From: JALYUS01 sp038231255
Lineage (GTDB): Bacteria; Chloroflexota; Chloroflexia; Thermomicrobiales; JALYUS01
NCBI GenBank assembly: GCA_038231255.1
Contig: JBBRLR010000116.1
Coordinates: 1-13,911 of the forward strand
Direction of reading: 5' to 3'
Length of the DNA stretch: 13,911 nt
Shown here: piece by piece, positions 5,894 to 13,032 of the stretch
Layout: every line of letters begins with the position of its first letter
Position numbering within the stretch: position 1 is the first letter of the stretch
Notes under the pieces: generated by a model
What the model saw: only the letters and a program-made list of their open reading frames with translations
Databases searched by the model: none
Told to the model about the DNA's origin: nothing
Program-made: the position numbers and the translations under genes

Positions 5894-7284
5894 GCGGGCG
5901 GATCGTTCTCGCGGGAAGTGCATCGCATGTCGGCAAGACGACGCTCGTCGTCGGGCTAATCGCCGCGCTGCACCGTCGCGGGCTGGCAATCCAGCCATTC
6001 AAGGTTGGGCCGGACTACATTGACCCGACGTACCACACACTCGCCACCGGTCTGCCGAGCCGTAACCTCGATAGCTGGCTCCTCCCGCATGACCGGGTGC
6101 GCGCGTGCTTCGCGCATGCCACCCGGAACGCGGGTGTGGCAATCATCGAGGGAATGATGGGTTTGTATGACGGGCAGGAGTACCGAGACGAGGCGGGCAG
6201 CACGGCGGAGGTGGCGAAACTGCTCGATGCGCCGGTGATCGTCGTGCTTGATGTCGCGGCGCAGGCGCGGAGCGCGGCTGCGACGGCGCTCGGCTTTCTG
6301 CGGTTCGATCCCGCCGTCCGCATCGCCGGCTTCATCTGCAACCGCACTGGAGGCGCGGGACATTATCGCGGCGTGAAAGCGGCGATCGAGGACGCGACGG
6401 GGCTGCCCGTGCTCGGTGGCGTGCCACAAACCGATGCGGTCGCTATCCCCGAACGTCATCTCGGCCTCACGCCGACCGACGAGCGGGGGGATTTGCAACC
6501 GCTCATCGCCGCGCTCGCCGACCTGATCGCCGACAGCTGCGACCTCGATGCGCTGCTCGCCCTCGCGCGGAACGTCTCACCGCTCGCGGTTCCGGTGGAA
6601 GACGCATCGCGTCTTCCGGCGAGTCCGACGACTGAGGGCGGAGACCGCCCGGTGATCGCTGTCGCGCGGGATCGCGCCTTCTCGTTTTACTACGAGGACA
6701 ACCTGGACCTCCTTCGCCTCGCCGGGGCGGAGATCGTGCCGTTCAGCCCGCTCGCCGATGCGCGCCTTCCCGAGCGGACAGCGGGACTCTACATCGGCGG
6801 CGGTTTCCCGGAAATCTATGCCGCCGAACTGGCAGCGAACGGCACACTGCGCGCGGAGATTCGCGCTGCCGTGACTGCCGGGCTACCCTGCTATGCGGAG
6901 TGCGGCGGGTTGATGTACCTGACCGAAGCGCTCGTTGACGGCTCCGGTGGCCGCTATCCGATGGTTGGTCTCCTTCCGGGCGATGCGATGATGGGCGGTC
7001 GCTGGCCGAAGATCGGCTATACCACCGTCCGCGCGCTCCGGGATACGCCGCTCCTGCGCATCGGCGAGGAAGCGCGCGGCCATGAATTCCACTACTCCGC
7101 ATGGGAGAACATCCCGGCGGACACGCCATATGCCTACACCACGTGGGACGGGCGGGGCGAGCATCTCGAAGGGTACGCATGCGGCAATCTGCTCGCGTCG
7201 TACGTCCATCTCCACTTCTGGGGCACGCCCGCCCTCGCCGCACGCTTCGTCCAACGAAGCGCCGAGGAACGCGAGCCGCGATGA
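5890..7284 (+). CDS. cobB: cobyrinic acid a,c-diamide synthase
   Basis: This 464-residue cytosolic enzyme amidates the a and c carboxylates of cobyrinic (or hydrogenobyrinic) acid using glutamine and ATP. The N-terminal domain has a P-loop GSASHVGKT (9-17), KVGPDYIDP, RNLDSW and EGMMGLYDG. The C-terminal glutamine amidotransferase domain has GGGFPEIY (313-320), the nucleophile C348 in CYAECGG, GHEFHYS, and the SYVHLHF end with H440. The length is normal for CobB/CbiA. The P-loop has H where most relatives have G (GTxSGxGKT). It overlaps both neighbours by four bases, so it is translationally coupled to the transport genes. No other corrin-ring gene is in the window. Confidence 0.95.
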   Translation: MSGRIVLAGSASHVGKTTLVVGLIAALHRRGLAIQPFKVGPDYIDPTYHTLATGLPSRNLDSWLLPHDRVRACFAHATRNAGVAIIEGMMGLYDGQEYRDEAGSTAEVAKLLDAPVIVVLDVAAQARSAAATALGFLRFDPAVRIAGFICNRTGGAGHYRGVKAAIEDATGLPVLGGVPQTDAVAIPERHLGLTPTDERGDLQPLIAALADLIADSCDLDALLALARNVSPLAVPVEDASRLPASPTTEGGDRPVIAVARDRAFSFYYEDNLDLLRLAGAEIVPFSPLADARLPERTAGLYIGGGFPEIYAAELAANGTLRAEIRAAVTAGLPCYAECGGLMYLTEALVDGSGGRYPMVGLLPGDAMMGGRWPKIGYTTVRALRDTPLLRIGEEARGHEFHYSAWENIPADTPYAYTTWDGRGEHLEGYACGNLLASYVHLHFWGTPALAARFVQRSAEEREPR

Positions 7285-10010
7285 TGCCCGAACGGCGAGG
7301 CAGCGCGAGGAACCGAACACAGGATGTGCATCAGCCGACACCGATGCCTTCAGTGTTGCATCCCCTCTCGTGGCTCGCCTGGGCGGTCGCCTGCACACTC
7401 GTCGTGGCGACAACGCGGAACCCGCTCTACGTGCTGCTCGTGACGCTTTGTGCCGGGGCGGCGCTCCGGGCCGTGCGCGGTGTCCGGCCCGCGGCGGGGG
7501 CGCAGTGGTCGCTCGTCCTGCGCGCGGCGTGGACGCTGACGACGATTGCGATACTGTTCAATACACTGACCGTCCATGCGGGCGACCGCGCGCTCTTCAC
7601 GCTGCCGGGCAATCTGCCGCTCGTCGGATCGGTGATCGGCGGGCCGGTGACGCTGAATGCCCTGCTCTACGGCTTCCTTTCCGCGCTCGCGCTCGGCACG
7701 CTGATCCTCGCCTTCGCGGCGCTCAACACGGCGGTTGGCTACGAGGAACTGCTTCGCCTCCTCCCCCGCCCGCTCACCGGCCTCGGCGTGACGATGACCG
7801 TCGCCCTCGGCTTCCTGCCGCAGACGCTCGCCGCGTTGGGCGAGGTGCGCGAGGCACAGGCGGTGCGCGGCCACACGACCGGACACGGGCTGCGCGGAAG
7901 CCGCTTGAGCAGCATGCCGCCGCTCGTCGTGCCGGTGCTCGCGCTCGGCCTCGAACGGGCAATCGCGCTCGCCGAGGCGATGGCGGCGCGCGGCTTCGGC
8001 GTCCCGCAGACTGACGGCATCCACATCCGGCGCACGTCGTATCGCAGCCGCCCGTGGCGGTTCTTTGACAGCATCGTCGTCGCCGGTGCAGTCGTTACTG
8101 CGGTCGTCGTTGTCACCGTCGCTGTGAGCGGTAGCGCGTTGATCTACTATCCCTATCCGATCCTCCTCTGGCCGCCCTTTGTGCCCTTCGTCGGGCTTAC
8201 GTTGCTGCCATTGCTGCTGCCCGCACTCGTGCTGCCATATGCGAGGACTTTCCTACCCCCAGCCCCTCCCGACACGGGAGGGGAGACAAACAAGAACACG
8301 CCAGCATTGGGAGCGGATTCCCCCTCCCGCGCCGGGAGGGGGTCAGGGGGTAGGCATCCCCTTGCCCGCCTTGATCGCGTCACTTACGCCTATCCTCGCA
8401 TGCCGACAGCTACCCTTGATGCGGTCTCATGGGATATGTTCGAAGGTGAGACAGTTCTTCTGCTCGGGCCTTCCGGCGCGGGAAAATCCACGCTGCTGCG
8501 GACCTTCAACGGCCTCGTGCCCCATTTCACCGGTGGGCGGTTCGGCGGCACGGTGACGGTCGCCGGGCGTGCGGCGCAGCGCGAAGGGCCGCGCGGGATG
8601 AGCGCGGTCGTCGGCATGCTCTTCCAGGACCCGGAAGCGGCCGCCGTCGCGCCGCGCGTCGCGGACGATGTCGCCTTCGCACTCGAACAGCACGGCGTAC
8701 CGCGCCCCGAAATGCACCGGCGGGTGCGCGGCGCGCTCGATGCAGTCGGCATGGCGCATCTCGCGGAACGGGAAATCGCCACGCTTTCCGGCGGCGAGCG
8801 GCAGCGTGTTGCCCTCGCGGCGGCAATTGTCCGCATGCCCCGGCTGCTCGTCCTCGACGAGCCGACCTCGCAACTCGACCCGGACGGCGCACGGGCAGTA
8901 CTTGATGCCGTCGCGGCGGTGCAGGCCGCGTCCGGTATGGCGGTAATCCTCGCGGAGCACCGGCTGGAACGCGTCGTCGCGCGGGCGACGGGCGGGCTGT
9001 TTCTCCCCGGCGACGGATCGCTGACGAGTGGCGTCATCCGGGGGATTCTCGCGCGGGCGGGCGGGCAATCGGCCGCCTGGGTGCCACCGATTGTCGCGCT
9101 CGGCCAGTCGCTCGGATGGAGCCCCGTTCCCCTCTCTGTCGCGGATGCGGTTCCGTTCGCGATTCGGGACGGCCTCGCGGCGCTCCGTCCGCCGCCCGTT
9201 CCGCCCGCCCATACCGCCGGTACGCCGCTCCTCAGCACATCCGGCATATCGGTCGCGCTCGGCGGGCAACCGATCCTCCAGAGTATTGATTTGACGGTGC
9301 ATGCCGGTGAGATCGTCACGATTGTCGGTGTCAACGGCGCGGGCAAGACGACGTTGCTGCGGGCGCTGCTCGGCCTGCGCGCACCGGATGCGGGCCGGAT
9401 TTGCGTGATGGGGCGCGATGTGACGGCGGCGGGCGTGGCGGCGCGTGGCAGGCAGATCGGTTATGTGCCGCAGCAGCCGGGCGCGCTGCTCTTCGCCGAA
9501 ACGGTCGCGGACGAACTCGCCTTCACCCTCCAGGCGCACAAGCGGCGCGACTTTCCCGCCCGGTACGGCGACACGGACGGCCTGCTCGTCGCACTCCGGC
9601 TCGGCGGCATGGCGCAACGCTACCCGCGCGATCTTTCCGTCGGCGAGCGGGCACGGGTGGCGCTTGCCGCAACGCTCGTCGCCGACCCGCCGCTGCTCTT
9701 CCTCGATGAACCGACGCGCGGTCTCGATCCCGACGCGAAAGAATCGCTGCTCGCGATCCTTCAGCAATTGCGCGATGAAGGACGGAGCATCCTACTCGTC
9801 ACACACGATGCCGAACTCGTCGCCCGCGCCGCCGACCGCGTCGTGCTACTTGACCGGGGCAGGGTCGTCGCCGACGGCCATCCGCGCGCCGTGCTGCCCG
9901 GCTCGCCCTTTGCGCCACAGATCAATCAGTTGCTCGGCGGCACGTTTCTCACCATCGCGGATGTCCTCGCGGCGCTCCCGGCACAGATCCGGGTGGAGGC
10001 AAAGACATGA
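7281..10010 (+). CDS. ECF transporter T component fused to two ATPase domains (EcfT-EcfA-EcfA)
   Basis: This 909-residue energy-coupling module comprises three parts. Residues about 25-322 form a CbiQ/EcfT-type membrane domain with the coupling motifs REAQAVRG and EAMAARG. Residues 324-358 are a linker encoded by a palindromic repeat. ATPase 1 has Walker A GPSGAGKST (396-404), Q-loop FQDPE, signature LSGGE (502-506), Walker B LLVLDE (522-527) and H in AEHR. ATPase 2 has GVNGAGKTT (683-691), YVPQQPG, signature LSVGE (785-789, altered from LSGGQ), LLFLDE (805-810) and THD. The ATG at 7281 overlaps the cobB stop as ATGA; ATG 7344 is a less likely start. A T-A-A fusion in one chain is uncommon. 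Context indicates cobalamin or another corrinoid as substrate. Confidence 0.9.
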   Translation: MMPERRGSARNRTQDVHQPTPMPSVLHPLSWLAWAVACTLVVATTRNPLYVLLVTLCAGAALRAVRGVRPAAGAQWSLVLRAAWTLTTIAILFNTLTVHAGDRALFTLPGNLPLVGSVIGGPVTLNALLYGFLSALALGTLILAFAALNTAVGYEELLRLLPRPLTGLGVTMTVALGFLPQTLAALGEVREAQAVRGHTTGHGLRGSRLSSMPPLVVPVLALGLERAIALAEAMAARGFGVPQTDGIHIRRTSYRSRPWRFFDSIVVAGAVVTAVVVVTVAVSGSALIYYPYPILLWPPFVPFVGLTLLPLLLPALVLPYARTFLPPAPPDTGGETNKNTPALGADSPSRAGRGSGGRHPLARLDRVTYAYPRMPTATLDAVSWDMFEGETVLLLGPSGAGKSTLLRTFNGLVPHFTGGRFGGTVTVAGRAAQREGPRGMSAVVGMLFQDPEAAAVAPRVADDVAFALEQHGVPRPEMHRRVRGALDAVGMAHLAEREIATLSGGERQRVALAAAIVRMPRLLVLDEPTSQLDPDGARAVLDAVAAVQAASGMAVILAEHRLERVVARATGGLFLPGDGSLTSGVIRGILARAGGQSAAWVPPIVALGQSLGWSPVPLSVADAVPFAIRDGLAALRPPPVPPAHTAGTPLLSTSGISVALGGQPILQSIDLTVHAGEIVTIVGVNGAGKTTLLRALLGLRAPDAGRICVMGRDVTAAGVAARGRQIGYVPQQPGALLFAETVADELAFTLQAHKRRDFPARYGDTDGLLVALRLGGMAQRYPRDLSVGERARVALAATLVADPPLLFLDEPTRGLDPDAKESLLAILQQLRDEGRSILLVTHDAELVARAADRVVLLDRGRVVADGHPRAVLPGSPFAPQINQLLGGTFLTIADVLAALPAQIRVEAKT
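8252..8354. repeat. palindromic repeat encoding the EcfT-EcfA linker
   Basis: This 103-base element has outer arms CCTACCCCC (8252-8260) and GGGGGTAGG (8346-8354). Inside are two hairpins: CCCCTCCCG-ACA-CGGGAGGGG (8263-8283, 9 bp perfect) and CCCCCTCCCG-CGC-CGGGAGGGGG (8320-8342, 10 bp perfect). It lies in frame between the last membrane helix of the T domain and the first ATPase and encodes a Pro/Gly/Ser-rich stretch with no family conservation. Its length is not a multiple of three. Confidence 0.85.
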
Positions 10011-10924
10011 ATCGCATCAAACGATGGCGGACGACCATCGTCCTCACGGTCACGTCCGTAATCGGTGTCGCGGCCTTTCTCAGCCCCTTCTGGCTGGCGC
10101 GGGCGCAGACGGCGGGCGCGGATCGCACCGCCCACGGGGGCGATGCGCCGCTCCTGTTCGCGGTAATCGGCGTCCTCTGCCTCGTCGTCCTCCTCATCGA
10201 GACGGGCGGCGGCGCGGACCCGGACGCGAAGCGGGTCGCGTTGCTTGGCGTGCTGGTAGCGGCGAACGCGGCGCTCCGCCTCATCCCCGGCGTACTGGGA
10301 GCCAGCCCGATCTTCTTCCTACCGATCTGCGTCGGTTTCGTCTGGGGGCCGTCATTCGGCTTCCTGCTCGGCGCGGCGAGCATCGCCGTATCCGCGCTCC
10401 TGACCGGCGGCATCGGCCCGTGGCTCCCCTTTCAGATGATGACGCTCGGCTGGGTCGGGATGACGGCGGGGGTGCTGGGGAACCTCACCCCCCAACCCCC
10501 TCTCCTTTGCTTGGGCAAAGGAGAGGGGGAGCAAATCCCCCGTAGGGGCGGCTCGCGAACCGCCCTTCCCTGCTTCGTCCTACTGATCGTTTTCGCCGCG
10601 CTGTGGGGCTTCGGGTTCGGGGCGATCATGAACCTCTGGTTCTGGCCGTTCGCGGCGCCCGCGTCGCCTGCCGAGAGCGGGTTGTACTGGGCGCCGGGGT
10701 TGGGATTGGGGGAGACGGTGCGGCGCTATCTCGTCTTCTACGGCGCGACTTCTGCTGTCTACGACGCCTTCCGAGCAGCGGGCAATGTTGCGATGTTCGC
10801 GCTCTTCGGGCGACCCGTGCTGCTCCTCCTGCTACGCTTCCGAGATCGCTTCACCTGGCAGCCAATCACCATGATACCCGCCCCAGAAACGCACGCCGAG
10901 CCTGGTATGATGCGAGAGGGTTGA
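10007..10924 (+). CDS. ECF transporter S component (substrate-binding membrane subunit), probable cobalamin
   Basis: This 305-residue membrane protein overlaps the energizing module by ATGA. Hydrophobic segments lie near residues 10-30, 48-66, 76-95, 102-133, 139-157, 188-212 and 238-277. Stretches such as ADPDAKRVALLGVLVAANAA, FFLPICVGFVWGP, LTGGIGPWLPFQMM and MNLWFWPF match a known S-component group. Residues 159-187 come from an inserted palindromic repeat in the loop before the segment at 188-212, and the frame stays open through it. S components usually have 180-220 residues, so the insert and the extra N-terminal segment explain part of the excess. The riboswitch, cobB and the transcobalamin-like genes point to corrinoid uptake. 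A CbrT-type assignment is likely but unproven. Confidence 0.82.
   Translation: MNRIKRWRTTIVLTVTSVIGVAAFLSPFWLARAQTAGADRTAHGGDAPLLFAVIGVLCLVVLLIETGGGADPDAKRVALLGVLVAANAALRLIPGVLGASPIFFLPICVGFVWGPSFGFLLGAASIAVSALLTGGIGPWLPFQMMTLGWVGMTAGVLGNLTPQPPLLCLGKGEGEQIPRRGGSRTALPCFVLLIVFAALWGFGFGAIMNLWFWPFAAPASPAESGLYWAPGLGLGETVRRYLVFYGATSAVYDAFRAAGNVAMFALFGRPVLLLLLRFRDRFTWQPITMIPAPETHAEPGMMREG
10481..10566 (+). repeat. composite palindromic repeat, copy B (in frame inside the S component)
   Basis: Two hairpins: a perfect 15-bp stem (10496-10510 with 10515-10529, TTGG loop) and the GGCGG/CCGCC palindrome with one mismatch at 10547-10564, preceded by GTAGGGGCGG. The order and sequence match copy A (3948-4035) in the opposite orientation. 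It encodes residues 159-187 of the S component. No stop codon occurs in the frame used. Confidence 0.88.
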
Positions 10925-11130
10925 ACCACCGATCCTGCCCAGAGGATACCCGCAAGGACACCAAGAAATAGATGGTTCCCTTTTTTGTCTCAGGGCGATG
11001 GCCGCACGAGATTTCGTCGCCATGCTATGCTGTTTTGCATGGATGGTGAACCGGGAACCGATTTCTCCCTCTACTGTCGTTGAGTGAATTGGGATAGATG
11101 CCAGCGGCTTTCATGAGGAGGGATAGGGAG

Positions 11131-11835
11131 ATGGGAACACGACAATGGGGTCGGCTCTTCATCGTCATCGCATTCATCGCGGTCATCGCCACCGTCGGTG
11201 CGAGCGGGGTTTCGGCCCACGCGCAGATTAAAGCAACAGACCCGGCGGCCAACGCAGTGATTTCTATCGCGCCCAAGCAGGTCAATCTCACCTTTTCGGA
11301 GGAGACCAGTCCAACTAAAAGTGGCGGTTCGGTGACCAACGCGAGCGGCGCGACCGTCTCGACCGACTTCAAGGTGGATCTGAACGAGCGCACGAAGATG
11401 ACTATCGCGCTGATGCCGAACTTGCCGAGCGGCGTTTATACGGTCAAGTGGAACAGCTTCACCGACGATGACAGCGGCATGGCGAACGGCGCTTTCACCT
11501 TCACAGTCCAAGCGGCAGTAGCGACGACCGGCACTATCCCGGCGGGCGCGTCCGCTGTCACCGGGACGGTACCCGCAGCCGCCACGACCGCGCCCACTGC
11601 GACCACTGCGCCAACAGCGACAACTGCACCGACCTCGACGCGACCCGCGACGACGCCCGCCGCGACAGGCACGGGCGGCGGCACAACGGCCTCGACCACA
11701 TCCCCCGCGACACTGCCAAAAACCGGCAACACCGGTAGCGGCAGCGGCGCACCGTGGGCAATCATTGCTGTTCTCGCCGCCGCGCTCGCTATCGCGGGCG
11801 GACTCATCTTCCGGCTCCGGCTCGCACGCCACTAA
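11131..11835 (+). CDS. exported CopC-like protein with LPKTG motif and C-terminal membrane anchor
   Basis: This 234-residue protein has a signal peptide (1-29). The mature chain would begin with H30 (HAQIKATDPAANAV...), as in copper-binding CopC proteins, where the N-terminal His is a Cu(II) ligand. The Ig-like CopC domain runs to about residue 130 (LTFSEE, GVYTVKWNSFTDDDSG, GAFTFTV). The usual DGH segment with a second His reads DDDSG here, so copper binding may be weaker or lost. A Thr/Ala/Pro linker with PTATTA repeats follows, then LPKTG (195-199), a membrane helix and the basic tail RLRLARH, in the order of a sortase signal. The start has AGGAGG at 11116-11121; the upstream ATGs lack one. 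No CopD gene is adjacent. The surface location is well supported, the copper role less so. Confidence 0.8.
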   Translation: MGTRQWGRLFIVIAFIAVIATVGASGVSAHAQIKATDPAANAVISIAPKQVNLTFSEETSPTKSGGSVTNASGATVSTDFKVDLNERTKMTIALMPNLPSGVYTVKWNSFTDDDSGMANGAFTFTVQAAVATTGTIPAGASAVTGTVPAAATTAPTATTAPTATTAPTSTRPATTPAATGTGGGTTASTTSPATLPKTGNTGSGSGAPWAIIAVLAAALAIAGGLIFRLRLARH

Positions 11836-11860
11836 CGGGCGGTAGGCGGCGTGCAAACGG

Positions 11861-11866
11861 TATACT
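11861..11866 (+). promoter_or_regulatory. possible -10 element before the lipoate genes
   Basis: TATACT lies five bases before the ATG at 11872. If used, transcription would begin at or just past that ATG, giving a leaderless message or favouring the inner ATG at 11896. No convincing -35 is seen. Confidence 0.3.
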
Positions 11867-11871
11867 GAATC

Positions 11872-12195
11872 ATGGACATCGAGGGGCAGAGAGCGATGCA
11901 CGGAGAATACAAGACGCCCGGCGGCAAACTCGTCGTCGTGGATTGCGCGGTCCGGGAGGGCAGGCTCGCGGACGTGGAAGTGACGGGCGATTTCTTCCTC
12001 TACCCGGAGGAAGCGCTCGACACGATCACGCGCGTCCTCACCGGCTTGGAATCGAGCCTGCCCGCCGACGAGATCGCCGCCCGCATCCACGCCACCGTCG
12101 GGAATGCTGTTACCTTTCTCGGATTTTCCCCCGAAGCCATCGGCATCGCCGTGGTGCGAGCAATGAGCGATGAGCGGGCGCCCGATGAGCAGTAG
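11872..12195 (+). CDS. lipoate-protein ligase accessory (C-terminal-domain-type) subunit, LplB-like
   Basis: This 107-residue protein has HGEYKTPGGKLVVVDCAVREG, then VEVTGDFFLYPEEALDTI, then an ESSLPADEIAARI helix. This is the pattern of the lipoate-ligase C-terminal domain, which in some prokaryotes (for example the Thermoplasma LplA-LplB pair) is a separate small subunit needed for adenylation of lipoate. Its end overlaps the start of the catalytic gene downstream, so the pair is translationally coupled. Two starts are possible: ATG 11872, which lies next to a -10-like TATACT, or ATG 11896, where the conserved part begins (MHGEYK) and GAGGGG lies ten bases upstream. The second matches relatives better. 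Confidence 0.8.
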   Translation: MDIEGQRAMHGEYKTPGGKLVVVDCAVREGRLADVEVTGDFFLYPEEALDTITRVLTGLESSLPADEIAARIHATVGNAVTFLGFSPEAIGIAVVRAMSDERAPDEQ

Positions 12196-13012
12196 CAATG
12201 AATTTGTAGGGGCAGTTCGCGAACCGCCCTCCCCGACACCCAATGCCCGCTGGCGGTCATACGACTGGCATCTGATCCCCGCAGTGCGGCGCAGTCCGGC
12301 GATGAATATGGCGCTGGATGCGGTGCTGGCGGAGCGCGTCGGCGCGGGGAAGCGGCCCGCGACGCTCTGGATTTGGGGCTGGAATGCGCCGTGCGTCGTA
12401 CTTGGTCGGTTCCAGTCGGTGCGCAACGAGATTGATGAGGAGGGCGCAAGGGAGAGCGGCATCGGCTTCGTGCGGCGGATCACGGGCGGCGGGGCGATGT
12501 TCATCCAGCCGGAAGGGGCGATCACCTATTCGCTGATCGCGCCGGAATCGCTCGTCGCGGGGATGAGTTTCGCGGAGTCATACGCCTTCATGGATGCGTG
12601 GGTCGTGGACGCGCTGCGGGCGCTGGGGGTGGACGCGACGTATGTGCCGCTGAACGACATCTCCTCCTCGACGGGAAAGATCGGCGGCGCGGCGCAGGCC
12701 CGACGCGGCGGCGCGGTACTCCACCACGCGACGATTGCCTGCGAACTCGACACGGCGCTAATGGCGCGCGTCCTGCGCATCGGGCGCGAGAAGTTGAGCG
12801 ACAAGGGGATCGCCAGCGCGGCGAAGCGCGTCTCCCCCCTCCGGCAGCAGACCGATCTTCCGCGCGACGCGATCATCGAACGACTCGTCGCCTCCTTCGC
12901 CGACCGCTACGGCCTCACCCCGGATACCGTCCACCCCGACGAAGAAGCGGAAGCCGAACGCCGCGTCACGGAGCAATTCGCCACGCACGACTGGCGCTAT
13001 ATCCTGCCGTAG
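12170..13012 (+). CDS. lplA: lipoate-protein ligase A, catalytic subunit (BPL/LPL domain)
   Basis: This 280-residue cytosolic enzyme has the lipoate/octanoyl ligase core: MNMALDAVLAE (45-55), WNAPCVVLGRFQ, RRITGGGAMFIQP (102-114), the conserved lysine K170 in GKIGGAAQARR, and LHHATI (184-189). It has no C-terminal lipoate-ligase domain of its own; that part is the gene just upstream. It would activate lipoate (or octanoate) and attach it to 2-oxoacid dehydrogenase or GcvH proteins. The start at 12170, or ATG 12185, lies within or near the end of the upstream gene. Residues about 12-22 come from a palindromic repeat, and homology starts only near WRSYDWHLIP (28 onward). A LipM-type octanoyl transferase is possible, but the LplB partner favours LplA. 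Confidence 0.87.
   Translation: MSGRPMSSSNEFVGAVREPPSPTPNARWRSYDWHLIPAVRRSPAMNMALDAVLAERVGAGKRPATLWIWGWNAPCVVLGRFQSVRNEIDEEGARESGIGFVRRITGGGAMFIQPEGAITYSLIAPESLVAGMSFAESYAFMDAWVVDALRALGVDATYVPLNDISSSTGKIGGAAQARRGGAVLHHATIACELDTALMARVLRIGREKLSDKGIASAAKRVSPLRQQTDLPRDAIIERLVASFADRYGLTPDTVHPDEEAEAERRVTEQFATHDWRYILP
12203..12234 (+). repeat. GTAGGGGCGGTTCGCGAACCGCCC-type repeat in the lplA N-terminus
   Basis: GTAGGGGCAGTTCGCGAACC followed by GCCCTCC matches the second hairpin half of the composite repeats at 3948-4035 and 10481-10566. The palindrome has one changed base (A at 12213). It lies just after the stop of the LplB-like gene and is read as VGAVREPPS in lplA, a different frame from that used in the S component (RRGGSRTAL). 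Confidence 0.8.
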
Positions 13013-13032
13013 GAGATAAGAGAAACGACGAG

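Noticed and set aside
8427..9767. 446-codon minus-strand open frame opposite the ATPase domains
   Set aside because: It is a shadow of the two ABC ATPase domains, whose Walker and signature motifs are complete on the plus strand; no ribosome site or motif supports it.
10923..10987. Possible intrinsic terminator after the S component: GAACCA / TGGTTC followed by CC and six T
   Set aside because: The six-base stem has a loop of over 40 bases with little inner pairing, so the T-run is not directly behind a stable hairpin. It may still mark a transcript end by another means.
11020..11042. CCATGC / GCATGG inverted repeat over a TATGCT box as an operator
   Set aside because: A six-base palindrome with an 11-base loop is too weak alone, and no regulator gene is nearby.
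11580..11645. Short direct repeats in the CopC-like gene (ACTGCGCC-type units)
   Set aside because: They encode a PTATTAPTAT linker typical of exported proteins; low-complexity coding sequence, not a separate element.
11071..12525. 484-codon open frame on the minus strand across the CopC-like and lipoate genes
   Set aside because: It lies antisense to three genes with clear family motifs. Its translation is rich in Arg/Gly/Ala without recognisable domains, as expected for the reverse of GC-rich coding DNA.
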